From Thalassospira lohafexi (GTDB lineage: Bacteria; Pseudomonadota; Alphaproteobacteria; Rhodospirillales; Thalassospiraceae), in assembly GCF_002844275.1 (NCBI RefSeq), contig NZ_NXGX01000009.1:62001-126000 (forward strand): a stretch of DNA of 64,000 nt. Direction: 5' to 3'. A program made the position numbers and the translations under genes. Under the pieces are notes generated by a model that was not told the origin of the DNA, did not search any database, and worked only from the letters and a program-made list of their open reading frames with translations. Shown piece by piece: positions 17,400 through 26,378 of this stretch; position 1 is the first letter of the stretch; each line of letters opens with the position of its first letter.

Positions 17400-18449
17400 T
17401 TACCAGCTGGCCTTTGCCACGCGGATGAAGTTTTCACCCATGATTTTATCGACGTCATCGGTCGAATAGCCGGTTGCGATCAGGCCATCGGCAAGGGCAG
17501 GGAGTTTGCGCGGATCAAATACCGCCGCACCGCCTGCGCCGGGGCCATAGCCGCTTTGGGCGGGCCAGTAATAGGAACGATCAATACCGTCGGGGAAGTC
17601 GTCACATCCGGCGACAGACGGCATGGTATCAAGGCCAATGCCAACATGGTCAATGCCGACCAGTTTCACCGCATAGTCGATATGTTTGATCATATCGGGG
17701 ACTTCCGGCGCGTTGGGCGATTTGATAAACCGCTGAAAGCCGCAAATGCCAATCAACCCGCCCGTATCGGCGCAGGCCTTGATCTGTTCGTCATCAATGC
17801 AGCGTTCATGACCGCCAAGCACCTTGGGGTTGGCGTGGCTAAACACGACGGGCTTGGTTGAAACAGCCATGATATCGAGCGAACTTTGACGCCCGGTGTG
17901 CGAACAATCCATGATCATGCCACTGGCATTGACCGATTTGACCATTTCGCGGCCAAGATCGGTCAGCGGCATATCGACATCGTGGCAACCGCCCGCCACC
18001 GAATTGTTGCGGTTATAGGCAAAGTGGATTTGCTTTACGCCAAGCTTGGCAAAGACCGGCACCATGTCGGGCATGTCTTGCAGCATCACCGATCCTTCAA
18101 GATCAAAGCCGACGCCCAGCAGCCCCTTGGATTTGGCGGTGGCGAGGTCTTCGAACTTTTCGATCTGCATGTATTTGTCGGGATGGGCGGTGATTTTGGC
18201 GCGGAAGGCGGCAATCACGCGCAGGATATGGGCAACAGAGTTCATATCCATGCCAACATTGACGCAGACATAATCAATCTTGCCTGCGACATAGGTATCA
18301 AGCAGATTGATCGGTGTCTTTTCATCAAGCGGCAGGCAGGCATGCGCATCCCAGGTGAAGGCCGGGATATGCTTGCGCTGGTAATTGGTGAGATTGCTGT
18401 CTGCGGGGGCGAAGGGCGTTGCAAAGCTGTTGGTGGTGGCGTTTGTCAT
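17400..18449 (-). CDS. Membrane dipeptidase (peptidase family M19)
   Basis: Zinc dipeptidase of the M19 (renal dipeptidase-like) family, 349 residues. Features include the N-terminal DAHACLPLDEKTP (the usual DxHxD metal motif is altered to DAHAC), VGFDLEGSVML with the bridging Glu, MDCSHTGRQSSLDI, VVFSHANPKVLGG and HVGIGLD near the end. ATG at 18449 follows a GGAG box. It is the last gene of a peptide ABC operon, directly after the second ATPase (11-base gap), so it probably cleaves dipeptides or D,L-dipeptide-like substrates after import. The replacement of the second acidic residue of the DxHxD motif is worth noting. Confidence 0.88.
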   Translation of the reverse strand: MTNATTNSFATPFAPADSNLTNYQRKHIPAFTWDAHACLPLDEKTPINLLDTYVAGKIDYVCVNVGMDMNSVAHILRVIAAFRAKITAHPDKYMQIEKFEDLATAKSKGLLGVGFDLEGSVMLQDMPDMVPVFAKLGVKQIHFAYNRNNSVAGGCHDVDMPLTDLGREMVKSVNASGMIMDCSHTGRQSSLDIMAVSTKPVVFSHANPKVLGGHERCIDDEQIKACADTGGLIGICGFQRFIKSPNAPEVPDMIKHIDYAVKLVGIDHVGIGLDTMPSVAGCDDFPDGIDRSYYWPAQSGYGPGAGGAAVFDPRKLPALADGLIATGYSTDDVDKIMGENFIRVAKASW

Positions 18450-18460
18450 GGTATCTCCGT

Positions 18461-19225
18461 TCAGTCCCAATCAACAAAGGTGTCGACAACCGCACGGTCG
18501 TATCCGCCAGCGGCCTTATAAAGTTGCTGGGAATAGGGGTGTTCGAGCGTGCCTTCGGCAAGTTGTTCGGCGGTGGCCCGTTCAACAATGCGGCCATGGT
18601 TCATGATGGCGATATCGTCACACATATGTGCCACCACGGCGAGATCGTGGCTGACCATGATATAGGTCAGGCCAAGGTCGCGGCGCAACCGGCCCAGAAG
18701 GTTGAGCACCTCTGCCTGAATAGACACATCGAGTGCCGATGTCGGCTCATCCAGCAGCAGGATTTTCGGTTCAAGAATAAGCGCACGCGCAATCGCCACA
18801 CGCTGACGTTGCCCGCCGGAAAGCTGATGGGGGTATCGGAACCGAAACGCGTTATCGAGCCCGACCTGCGTAAGGGCCTCAACCACGCGGGCATCGGAAT
18901 TGCCCAGACCGTGAATATTGACCGGTTCGGTCAGAATACGGTCGATGGTGTGGCGCGGATGCAGGGATCCGAACGGGTCCTGAAACACCATTTGCGCAAG
19001 GCGATAGAAATCCTTGTCGCGTTTGGGGCCAAGTTTCTTACCCTTGACTGTAATGGTGCCTTCCCAGTCATCGACAAGGCCGGTGACGGTGCGAAGGACG
19101 GTCGATTTACCCGACCCGGATTCGCCCACCAGACCAAATGATCCGTTGGCGGGGACGCTGATATCGACGTCTTTGAGCACGTGATTGTCATCGAACCAGG
19201 CGTTGAGTTTTGAAATCTCGATCAT
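18461..19225 (-). CDS. Peptide ABC transporter ATP-binding protein (DppF-like)
   Basis: ATPase of an oligopeptide/dipeptide importer, 254 residues. Walker A is GESGSGKSTVL, the signature LSGGQRQRVAIARAL, Walker B ILLLDEPTSALDVS and the H-loop VSHDLAVVAHM. It lacks the C-terminal oligopeptide extension of full-length DppF (usually 320-330 residues), ending at RAVVDTFVDWD, so it is a short version. Nine bases separate it from the DppD-like gene upstream. Works with the two permeases and the partner ATPase at the inner membrane. Confidence 0.92.
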   Translation of the reverse strand: MIEISKLNAWFDDNHVLKDVDISVPANGSFGLVGESGSGKSTVLRTVTGLVDDWEGTITVKGKKLGPKRDKDFYRLAQMVFQDPFGSLHPRHTIDRILTEPVNIHGLGNSDARVVEALTQVGLDNAFRFRYPHQLSGGQRQRVAIARALILEPKILLLDEPTSALDVSIQAEVLNLLGRLRRDLGLTYIMVSHDLAVVAHMCDDIAIMNHGRIVERATAEQLAEGTLEHPYSQQLYKAAGGYDRAVVDTFVDWD

Positions 19226-19233
19226 GGTGTTTT

Positions 19234-20076
19234 TTAACCCTCTGCCCAGCTTGCTTCGCGTTCAAGGGTCGGCAGATCGGAATGATCGCCATCCATTTTC
19301 GGCAAGCAGTTCAAAAGGCCCTTGGTATAGGGGTGTTTGGCGTTGTGCAGTTCGGATGCCCGCAATTCTTCGACAACATGGCCCTGATACATCACCAGAA
19401 CCCGGTCGCAAAAGCTTGAGATCAGTTGCAAATCATGGCTGATGAAAATCAGTGCCATGCCACGATCGCGCACCAGATCATCCAGAATTGCCATGACCTG
19501 AAGCTGTACCGTCACATCAAGGGCCGATGTCGGTTCATCGGCAATGATCAGTTCCGGATCGGGGATCAGCATCATGGCAATCATCACGCGTTGTCCCATG
19601 CCGCCCGATGTTTCGTGCGGATAAGAATTGAACACGCGTTCCGGGTCACGGATTTTGACCGCCTCGAGCATTTCAAGGGCGCGAAGGCGCGCTTCCTTGG
19701 CGTTGACCTTATGGTGTTCGCGGTAGGCCTCGATAATCTGATCGCCAATGGTCATGACAGGATTAAGCGAGTATTTCGGGTCCTGCATGATCATGGAAAT
19801 GCGGGCACCGCGCACCTTGCGCCACTGCTTTGGCGTCAGGTTGGCAAGATCGACATCGCGAAACTGCATTTTGTCAGCCGTTATGGCGCCGTTTGCCGCC
19901 GTCAGCCCAAGGATGGCGCGCCCGGTCTGGGATTTACCAGACCCGGATTCGCCAACAATGCCAAGACGCTCACGACCAAGGTCAAACGACACACCGCGTA
20001 CGGCATGGACTTTGCCCTTTGGCGTGTTGAACGTGACTTCAAGGTTTTTGACGGTCAGAAGGGTTTCGGAACTCAT
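19234..20076 (-). CDS. Peptide ABC transporter ATP-binding protein (DppD-like)
   Basis: Second ATPase of the importer, 280 residues: Walker A GESGSGKSQTGRAIL, signature ETSGGMGQRVMIAMML, Walker B LIIADEPTSALDVT and switch histidine ISHDLQLI. The C-terminus PYTKGLLNCLPKMDGDHSDL is typical of the DppD/OppD family, but the usual cysteine-rich Fe-S loop is not present. ATG at 20076 has GGAGGGG upstream and lies just downstream of the permease stop (two-base gap), indicating tight coupling. Confidence 0.93.
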   Translation of the reverse strand: MSSETLLTVKNLEVTFNTPKGKVHAVRGVSFDLGRERLGIVGESGSGKSQTGRAILGLTAANGAITADKMQFRDVDLANLTPKQWRKVRGARISMIMQDPKYSLNPVMTIGDQIIEAYREHHKVNAKEARLRALEMLEAVKIRDPERVFNSYPHETSGGMGQRVMIAMMLIPDPELIIADEPTSALDVTVQLQVMAILDDLVRDRGMALIFISHDLQLISSFCDRVLVMYQGHVVEELRASELHNAKHPYTKGLLNCLPKMDGDHSDLPTLEREASWAEG

Positions 20077-20078
20077 GA

Positions 20079-21002
20079 TCAATCCCCTCCGCGTGGATCA
20101 AGAACATCGCGCAGGCCATCACCCAGAAGGTTGAAGCCCAGACTGACAACAAAGATGGCAAGCCCCGGTACGGTGGCAACCCACCACTGTTCAAGCAGGA
20201 ACTGACGCCCATCAGACACCATCGCCCCCCATTCAGGCATCGGCGGCTGTGCGCCAAGACCGAGGAAGCCAAGACCGGCCGCAATCAGGATCATGCCTGC
20301 CATATCAAGGGTGACACGCACGACAAGCGAGCTCATGCACATCGGAGTGATGTGACCAATGATCAGGGCAAAGTTCGAGGTGCCCTGAAGACGGGCTGCT
20401 TCGATATAGTCTTCTTTGCGCACTGTGATGGTTTCTGCGCGTGCAATACGGGCATAGGGCGGCCACGCGGTAATCGCGATGGCAAGAATGGCGTTTTCAA
20501 TCCCCGGTCCGAGGGCAGAAACAAAGGCCAGGGCCAAAATCAGTTTCGGGAATGCCAGAAAAACGTCGGTGATGCGCATCAAGACCGCATCAATCCAGCC
20601 ACCAAAGAAGCCCGCAGCGGTGCCGACCAGAAGGCCAAGCGGGGCGGCAGTGATGGCGACCAGCCCAACGATAAGCAGAGTATATTGTGCGCCGTAAATT
20701 AGGCGTGACAGGATATCGCGGCCCAATTGATCGGTGCCAAACCAGTGGTCGCCACTGGGCGGCTGAATACGGTTGGCAAGGTTTGCGGCAAGGGGGTCAT
20801 AGGGAGCCAGAAGCGGGGCAAAGATTGTGACAAGGATCAGGCCGACCACAACTGAAAGGCCAATCATGGCCAGTTTGTTTTCGGAAAACTTGATCCAGCC
20901 CAGCCACGCGCGGCCGCATTTAGCCTGCCAGCGCGATTGCGGGGTGTCGGATGTCAGCCACTGTTTCAGGCCGGGTTTTGCAGTGGAGATTTGTGTGGTC
21001 AT
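20079..21002 (-). CDS. Peptide ABC transporter permease (DppC-like)
   Basis: Inner-membrane permease of 307 residues with an N-terminal helix (NKLAMIGLSVVVGLILVTIF) and about five further helices. DppC hallmarks: FGTDQLGRDILSRLIYGAQ, and the EAA loop EDYIEAARLQGTSNFALIIG. The N-terminus carries a short OppC-N type segment. It begins four bases after the DppB-like gene ends. Forms the heterodimeric channel with DppB. Confidence 0.94.
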   Translation of the reverse strand: MTTQISTAKPGLKQWLTSDTPQSRWQAKCGRAWLGWIKFSENKLAMIGLSVVVGLILVTIFAPLLAPYDPLAANLANRIQPPSGDHWFGTDQLGRDILSRLIYGAQYTLLIVGLVAITAAPLGLLVGTAAGFFGGWIDAVLMRITDVFLAFPKLILALAFVSALGPGIENAILAIAITAWPPYARIARAETITVRKEDYIEAARLQGTSNFALIIGHITPMCMSSLVVRVTLDMAGMILIAAGLGFLGLGAQPPMPEWGAMVSDGRQFLLEQWWVATVPGLAIFVVSLGFNLLGDGLRDVLDPRGGD

Positions 21003-21006
21003 GGGG

Positions 21007-22074
21007 TTATCTCCGTGCCCGTGGGTCGAGGAAGCGATAGAGCACGTCAGACAGCATGTTCACGCTGATAAAGACGGCCCCCACGACAACAGTTCCACCC
21101 AGAACCGCATTCATATCGGCATTGAGCAGTGAATTGGTGATGTACAGACCAAGACCGGGCCAGGCAAAGATGATTTCGGTCAAAACCGACCCTTCGAGCA
21201 GGTTGGCATAGGATAGCGCAATCACGGTGACCAGTGGGACCATGACGTTGCCCAGTGCATGGCGCCAGATAATGCGATGTTCGGAGATGCCTTTGACCCG
21301 TGCGGTCAGAATGTATTCCTGACTGAGCTGTTCAAGCATGAACGATCGGGTCATGCGCGCAATATAAGCCAGCGAGAAATAGGCAAGGATGGAGGCGGGC
21401 AGAATGATGTGTGACACCGCATTCCAGAACAAATCCATGTCGCCTTCGATCAGGGTGTCGACCAGCATCAAACCGGTGGTCGGTTCGATGAAATCGACAT
21501 AGAACGCATCAAGGCGGCCGGGCCCCGCAACCCAATCAAGTTTCATGTAGAAAACCAGAAGCCCCATCAGGCCGAGCCAGAAGATCGGCATCGAATAGCC
21601 AGCAAGGCCAATGACGCGGACAACGTGGTCAGGCCATTTCCCTTTGTTGATTGCGGCAAAAACACCCGCCGGGATGCCCAGAATGACACCGATAATGGTG
21701 GCGATGGTGGCAAGTTCGAGGGTGGCTGGGAAAACGCGTTTGATGTCTTCAAGGACCGGGTTCGACGTCAAAACAGACGTACCGAAATCGCCTTGAAGGA
21801 TATTGGAAATATAAATAAAGAATTGCTGCCAAATTGGCAGGTTAAGGCCCATTTCTTCGCGCACGCGGTCATAGACGGCTTGCGGAGCACGGTCGCCAAC
21901 GGCGGCCAGAACCGGATCAATTGGCAAAACGCGGCCAATCAGGAATGTGACCAGAAGCAGACCGAAGAATGTAATGGCCAGCGAAAAAACAAGGCGCAGG
22001 AGGCTTCCTGCCTTGCCGGAAAAGAGACGGGCGCGTGTGCGCCCGTCCCGGTTTTTGCGTGTAACAGCGGACAT
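21007..22074 (-). CDS. Peptide ABC transporter permease (DppB-like)
   Basis: Inner-membrane permease of 355 residues. An N-terminal helix (LVFSLAITFFGLLLVTFLIG) precedes a periplasmic loop with DPVLAAVGDRAP, then five helices with the EAA motif EYILTARVKGISEHRIIWRHAL, typical of DppB/OppB. ATG at 22074 (MSAVTRKNRD) follows AAGGAG at about eleven bases and leaves 16 bases after the binding-protein stop; the longer frame would overlap that gene. Pairs with DppC. Confidence 0.93.
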   Translation of the reverse strand: MSAVTRKNRDGRTRARLFSGKAGSLLRLVFSLAITFFGLLLVTFLIGRVLPIDPVLAAVGDRAPQAVYDRVREEMGLNLPIWQQFFIYISNILQGDFGTSVLTSNPVLEDIKRVFPATLELATIATIIGVILGIPAGVFAAINKGKWPDHVVRVIGLAGYSMPIFWLGLMGLLVFYMKLDWVAGPGRLDAFYVDFIEPTTGLMLVDTLIEGDMDLFWNAVSHIILPASILAYFSLAYIARMTRSFMLEQLSQEYILTARVKGISEHRIIWRHALGNVMVPLVTVIALSYANLLEGSVLTEIIFAWPGLGLYITNSLLNADMNAVLGGTVVVGAVFISVNMLSDVLYRFLDPRARR

Positions 22075-22090
22075 TACGACCGTTGTCTCC

Positions 22091-23680
22091 TTAGTCTTTG
22101 GTGACAAAACGATAATAGTTGTTATCGAACGACGGACCGAGGACGAAGTTGTTCACATTCTTGCGCATGGACGCAATTTCGGTTTCCTGGAACATCACAA
22201 CGAACGGACCACTTTCGAGAACTTTTTTCTGAAGGTCGACATACATTGCTGCACGTTTCGCATCATCGCGTTCAAGGGTGGCGGCATCCGTTTCAGCCGT
22301 CAGCGGGCCAGCGTCCCAAGAATTACGCCATGCCAGCGGTTTTGCGGTGGCATCGTCGGAGTTATCCGGGTTCCACGCAAAGGTCGATGCATTGGTGTGT
22401 GGATCCTGATAATCCGGGCCCCAGCGGCCGATATAGATATCGTGCTGACGCGCGCGGTATTTGGTCAGGGTCTGCTTACCATCGCCCGGAATGATTTCCA
22501 GATTGATGCCCGCCTGCGCCCAGGTCGCCTGGATCGACTGTGCCATCGCCATGATTGCGGTGGTGTTACGGGTATCCATGGTGACACTGAAGCCATCGGG
22601 AAGGCCTGCTTCGGCCAACAGTTCCTTGGCTTTTTCGATGTTCAGGCTGTATGGATTTTCGTTATAAGCCCCAAGGAAACCTTCGGGCAGGAATGCCTGA
22701 TGGATCTGGGAACGACCTGCGAGGATGGTTTCAGAAATACCCGTGTAATCGACAAGGTATTTCAGGGCTTCGCGGACCTTCGGATTGGACAGATATTCGT
22801 TTTTCTGTGACAGGCCAAGATACCAAAGTGCACCTTTACCCTTTGACATCAACTTGATGTCGTCGTCACCCTTGATCGATGCCAACTGATCTGCTTCGAG
22901 GTTACGGGCAATATCAATATCGCCTTTTTCCAGAAGGAGCTGCTGGGAAGCGGCTTCTTTGACGTTACGGATGATGACGCGCTTCATTTCAGGTGCGCCA
23001 TCCCAGTAATCTTCGTTCGCCGTCAGGCTCAGGCTTTGACCCGCGGTCCATTTGTTCAGTTTGAACGGGCCGGAGCCGGCATAGTTGGTTTTCAGCCACT
23101 CATGACCGAGATCGCCGTCGACTTCGTGGGCAAGGACTTCTTCCTTATCGATCACTGCACCGACACCTGCGGTCAGGCAATACAGAACGAAGCTTGGCGC
23201 ATAAGGTTTGTCGAGTTCCATGACCAGCGTCGACTCGTCCGTCGCACGGATTTTTTCTTTGACGTTGTCCGGGGTAAGGCCGAACTGACCAAGAATAAAG
23301 GCCGGGGACTGATCGAGCAGGATCACACGTTGCAGCGAGAAGGCGGCATCTTCGGCAGTCAGGTCATTGCCCGACGCGAATTCAACGCCATCACGCATTT
23401 TAAAGGTGAAGGTTTTACCGTCTTCGGAAACGTCCCAGCTTTCGGCCAGAACGCCATAGATTTTTGACACGTCATCATTATCGAACCCGATCAGACGGTC
23501 ATAGGTGTTACCGGCATATTCGGCACCGGAAAATTCGAAAATCTGTGCCGGATCGAGTGTGATGATGTCATCAATGGCGAAGGCCATGACCAGTGCGTTT
23601 TTCGGCGTGTCGGCCTGTGCTGCCAATGGCGTCGTTATGAGCGCGGTCCCCATGACCAGCCCTGCAATAAATTTGCGCAT
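22091..23680 (-). CDS. Peptide ABC transporter substrate-binding protein
   Basis: Family 5 (DppA/OppA-like) extracytoplasmic solute-binding protein, 529 residues, first gene of the six-gene operon. Signal peptide MRKFIAGLVMGTALITTPL, cleavage near AQA-DT. Family features: IITLDPAQIFEFSGAEYAGN, SWDVSEDGKTFTFKMRDGV, and EALKYLVDYTG. ATG at 23680 has a GGGAGG box seven bases upstream. It captures peptides (or a peptide-like ligand) in the periplasm and delivers them to DppBC. The accompanying M19 dipeptidase supports a dipeptide substrate. Confidence 0.94.
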   Translation of the reverse strand: MRKFIAGLVMGTALITTPLAAQADTPKNALVMAFAIDDIITLDPAQIFEFSGAEYAGNTYDRLIGFDNDDVSKIYGVLAESWDVSEDGKTFTFKMRDGVEFASGNDLTAEDAAFSLQRVILLDQSPAFILGQFGLTPDNVKEKIRATDESTLVMELDKPYAPSFVLYCLTAGVGAVIDKEEVLAHEVDGDLGHEWLKTNYAGSGPFKLNKWTAGQSLSLTANEDYWDGAPEMKRVIIRNVKEAASQQLLLEKGDIDIARNLEADQLASIKGDDDIKLMSKGKGALWYLGLSQKNEYLSNPKVREALKYLVDYTGISETILAGRSQIHQAFLPEGFLGAYNENPYSLNIEKAKELLAEAGLPDGFSVTMDTRNTTAIMAMAQSIQATWAQAGINLEIIPGDGKQTLTKYRARQHDIYIGRWGPDYQDPHTNASTFAWNPDNSDDATAKPLAWRNSWDAGPLTAETDAATLERDDAKRAAMYVDLQKKVLESGPFVVMFQETEIASMRKNVNNFVLGPSFDNNYYRFVTKD

Positions 23681-23996
23681 GATGCGCCTCCCGTTTTGTT
23701 GTTGTGGGACAGCAGGCCTGAGCAATGCGTGTTTCAGACACCAGCATGAAACTGTATCTGAAAAATTCACATCACCTGAAAGTGGGGCGGCCTGCGAGAT
23801 CGTTGTCTGTTGTCCGCGAAGCTGAGCATAAATTATACGATTAATCAATGACCAGACGGTCAGGATTGCCTAAATTCCACGCAATGGCGGTGTGAATTCA
23901 GATGTGTTCGCGTATCGGTTGTGAATTTCTGGCGTTCGGGCCCGTAAAGGACAGACGCAAAAAATGAGGGCCGCCGGGAAGAGGGGATTCAGACAC
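23681..23996. other. Leader region of the peptide operon and spacer
   Basis: About 315 bases between the binding-protein start and the terminator of the first tRNA-Asp gene. The right half is ordinary spacer; the left half should contain the operon promoter. I found no convincing operator repeat and no gene. Confidence 0.35.
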
Positions 23997-24027
23997 AAAA
24001 AAAGCCGCTTTTGAAAAGCGACTTTTG
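23997..24027 (-). terminator. Terminator of first tRNA-Asp gene
   Basis: On the minus strand: AAGTCGCTTTT / AAAAGCGGCTT hairpin followed by a run of seven T, just downstream of the first tRNA-Asp gene. Confidence 0.7.
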
Positions 24028-24044
24028 CATACTCTTTAAAAGAG

Positions 24045-24121
<77 letters not shown>

Positions 24122-24137
24122 GCGGTGTGTGGCGCGG

Positions 24138-24166
24138 TTTATATAAATACCGCTGTCTGCTGGCAA
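24138..24166 (-). promoter_or_regulatory. Promoter of tRNA-Asp copy 1
   Basis: On the minus strand TTGCCA (-35), 17-base spacer, TATAAA (-10), followed by a GC-rich discriminator (CCGCGCC). The same arrangement precedes all three copies; a GC-rich discriminator is typical of stable-RNA promoters under stringent control. Confidence 0.75.
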
Positions 24167-24245
24167 GTGTTTTCTGGCCGAAATTTCAAAGAAAAACAAT
24201 GCCGACACTTTTGGTGTGAACCGGCGCATGAAATCGGCCAAAAAC

Positions 24246-24281
24246 AAAAAAGCACCAGCGGAAAAACCGTGGTGCTTTTTT
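24246..24281 (-). terminator. Terminator of tRNA-Asp copy 2
   Basis: Hairpin AGCACCAGCGG / CCGTGGTGCT with flanking A- and T-runs; nearly identical to the terminator of copy 3. Confidence 0.88.
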
Positions 24282-24304
24282 GTTTCATTCCCATTGGGAG
24301 GGAA

Positions 24305-24381
<77 letters not shown>

Positions 24382-24397
24382 ATGGTGTGTGGCGCGG

Positions 24398-24426
24398 TTT
24401 ATATAAGCGGCAGTGCGCTGTGGCAA
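24398..24426 (-). promoter_or_regulatory. Promoter of tRNA-Asp copy 2
   Basis: Minus-strand TTGCCA, 17 bases, TATAAA, then CCGCGCC discriminator; located 17 bases upstream of the mature tRNA 5' end. Confidence 0.75.
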
Positions 24427-24690
24427 GGGCTTTTTTGCAAAAAAATGAACCTTGTAGGCCCTGTTCCGGGATTTCGTGGAAATATTGCTTTGTTTCAATG
24501 TGTTATGGGCCAAACTTGCGTGGCGAATTTTGTATGTTTTTGACGGTCAGATTGCGTGGATTAAGGACGCTATTGCGGGGGATGAAAAGCCAAGATCGAC
24601 CATATGTGATGTCGTCTTGAACGCGCGCAGGGGGATTTGGTGCGGAAGGTGATCAATACTGCAAAGAACCGTCGTCAGGCATTGAAAAAC
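24427..24690. other. Spacer between tRNA-Asp copies 2 and 3
   Basis: Some 260 bases with no recognisable gene. It separates the two longest duplicate modules and is not itself repeated in the window. Confidence 0.4.
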
Positions 24691-24726
24691 AAAAAAGCAC
24701 CAGCGGTAAAACCGTGGTGCTTTTTT
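24691..24726 (-). terminator. Terminator of tRNA-Asp copy 3
   Basis: Hairpin AGCACCAGCGG / CCGTGGTGCT with six-base A- and T-runs, the duplicate of the copy 2 terminator with one loop change. Confidence 0.88.
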
Positions 24727-24749
24727 GTTTCATTCCCATTGGGAGGGAA

Positions 24750-24826
<77 letters not shown>

Positions 24827-24842
24827 ATGGTGTGTGGCGCGG

Positions 24843-24871
24843 TTTATATAAGTGGCTGTGCGCTGTGGCAA
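24843..24871 (-). promoter_or_regulatory. Promoter of tRNA-Asp copy 3
   Basis: Minus-strand TTGCCA, 17 bases, TATAAA and GC-rich discriminator, as for the other copies. Confidence 0.75.
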
Positions 24872-25047
24872 GGGCTTTTTGAGTGCGAAAAGTAATTTTC
24901 TTTACCGTATCGCGCAAAAGTTTAACCCGACCCGTGAAATGCGCCTTCGCCGTTTCTGGTGCGCCAGTCCAGACAATTATTTATAACGTGTAGTAAGATG
25001 ATTGATCGCGTGTCAGGGCGGTCAATATGGCTTTGTCCGCAGGATCG

Positions 25048-25602
25048 TTATTCGCGTGGCAGTTCATAGCGTTCGGCAAGTTTGGTCAGGGCGGCAACGG
25101 TGGCCTGTTCGACAGTTGTGCCGAACCCGGTGACGCGGCTTGCCAGAATGACATAGAGAGAATCAATATGAAGCTGTGAAACAAGAAGCTGTTTTTCGTT
25201 TGCCGTTGTGCGGTCCGCGACGAAGCTTTCCATTGATTTTGCAATCTGGGTCATCAGGGGATACTGAAACGTGCCACCAAGGGCCTTTACCGAATAGGCA
25301 AGGTCACCGCAGGCCGCAACAGCCTCCGGGCGCCTGGATTTATCGCCCAGCGCGCCGATGACAATTTTGCGGCAATCCATAAGTTCCTTGCCGACGTCGC
25401 GCACAAAGGTCTCTGTGCTGCGCTGAACAACATTTTCGAGTTCTTCGAGCTGTTCAGGGGACAAATTAATGTCGAACCCCTTGACGAAATTCACAGCACG
25501 CCGCTTCAGGTCTGTCTGAGCCGGAATGATCTGTACGTTTTTCTTTTTCTTCGGTTCTTCTGGTGTCACGATTGCTCCGCTTCCCCAGTCATAATGTGTC
25601 AT
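25048..25602 (-). CDS. Hpt-like protein lacking the phospho-histidine
   Basis: All-helical protein of 184 residues, unnamed. Residues 50-180 look like a four-helix histidine phosphotransferase (Hpt) domain: the central stretch LAYSVKALGGTFQ aligns with the Hpt signature AHxLKGxxxxLG, and it is followed by an amphipathic helix LMTQIAKSMESFV and a last helix LHIDSLYVILA. The phospho-accepting His is replaced by Tyr and the following Gly by Ala. The lysine-rich N-terminus (EEPKKKKNVQ) is probably unstructured. It starts three bases after a receiver-domain gene that also lacks its phospho-site, so the two likely act together. Domain assignment is my inference from the motif and context; a plain unknown protein is the alternative. 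Confidence 0.6.
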   Translation of the reverse strand: MTHYDWGSGAIVTPEEPKKKKNVQIIPAQTDLKRRAVNFVKGFDINLSPEQLEELENVVQRSTETFVRDVGKELMDCRKIVIGALGDKSRRPEAVAACGDLAYSVKALGGTFQYPLMTQIAKSMESFVADRTTANEKQLLVSQLHIDSLYVILASRVTGFGTTVEQATVAALTKLAERYELPRE

Positions 25603-25605
25603 CCG

Positions 25606-26094
25606 TTACAGTTCCCTTCGGTCAGGGCCGTCGAATTGTACCTGTCGACGGCGGCGATCGGGACCAAAATACGTTCCGGTATTAATGAAACGTCGTGGTC
25701 GCGCGATGACCGAAACCAAGCGACTATACAGTGCCTTGGCATTGAAGGGTTTTGCAAGAAATTCTGTAATTCCAAGATCGCGTGCTGTCGTCACATACTT
25801 CATTTCGGAATGTGCGGTCAGCATGATCACGGGGATAAAGCGGTTTGGTGAGTTGGTCGAATTGCGCATGACATCAAGGAATTCCAGCCCGTCCATACCA
25901 CGCAGCCGCCATTCGCAGACAACAATGTCAATCTGTTCGCGACGCAGCACGTCAAAGGCGTCATTGGGCGTCTTGACCCGCTGAATATGACTGGCACCAA
26001 GATATGCGAGGGTATCATACACAACCTGTGCTGAAATCTTATCCCCGTCTACAATCAGAAAACTGATTTTACTAAAGTCGATTTTTGCGTTCAT
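25606..26094 (-). CDS. Response-regulator receiver protein with Glu at phospho-site
   Basis: Single receiver domain protein of 162 residues. The fold is plain: FLIVDGDKISAQVV (strand 1), the phospho-site region IVVCEWRLRGMDGLEF, VIMLTAH with the conserved Thr, and the invariant Lys in FLAKPF. The phospho-accepting Asp is Glu (CEW, read directly from codon GAA), the second acidic-pocket residue is Gly (VDGD) and the usual Pro after the site is Arg. A basic C-terminal tail contains two GPDRR motifs, seen in other alphaproteobacterial receivers. The ATG at 26094 is preferred over earlier in-frame ATGs. Expected to be phosphorylation-independent or locked. Confidence 0.85.
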   Translation of the reverse strand: MNAKIDFSKISFLIVDGDKISAQVVYDTLAYLGASHIQRVKTPNDAFDVLRREQIDIVVCEWRLRGMDGLEFLDVMRNSTNSPNRFIPVIMLTAHSEMKYVTTARDLGITEFLAKPFNAKALYSRLVSVIARPRRFINTGTYFGPDRRRRQVQFDGPDRREL

Positions 26095-26378
26095 CCAGCC
26101 TTGCTTCCTGAGCATCATCACGAAATGCGTCGGTGTTCAGGGGAAACAGCACCAAACCCCTTAGTGTGCTGTTGGTCTTAAACCCTTATACCTTTGTCTG
26201 GTTTCCAGCAAGCGCAAACAGATCGGAAAACCGAGCTGAATTCTGACAAATACTGACGCGCAGACAGTTGAAGGTATTGAACAAATGACGTTTCAGTTTC
26301 TTGTGTTTTTTTGCTCGTGCCCAAGAGAGCAGCCCATCATATTGGGCTGTCGTTCCCGGAGTAAAGGGGGAGGCTGTT

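Noticed and set aside
26331..26350. Inverted repeat AGCCCA / TGGGCT after the deaminase gene
   Set aside because: No T-run follows on the gene's strand, so a terminator cannot be supported.
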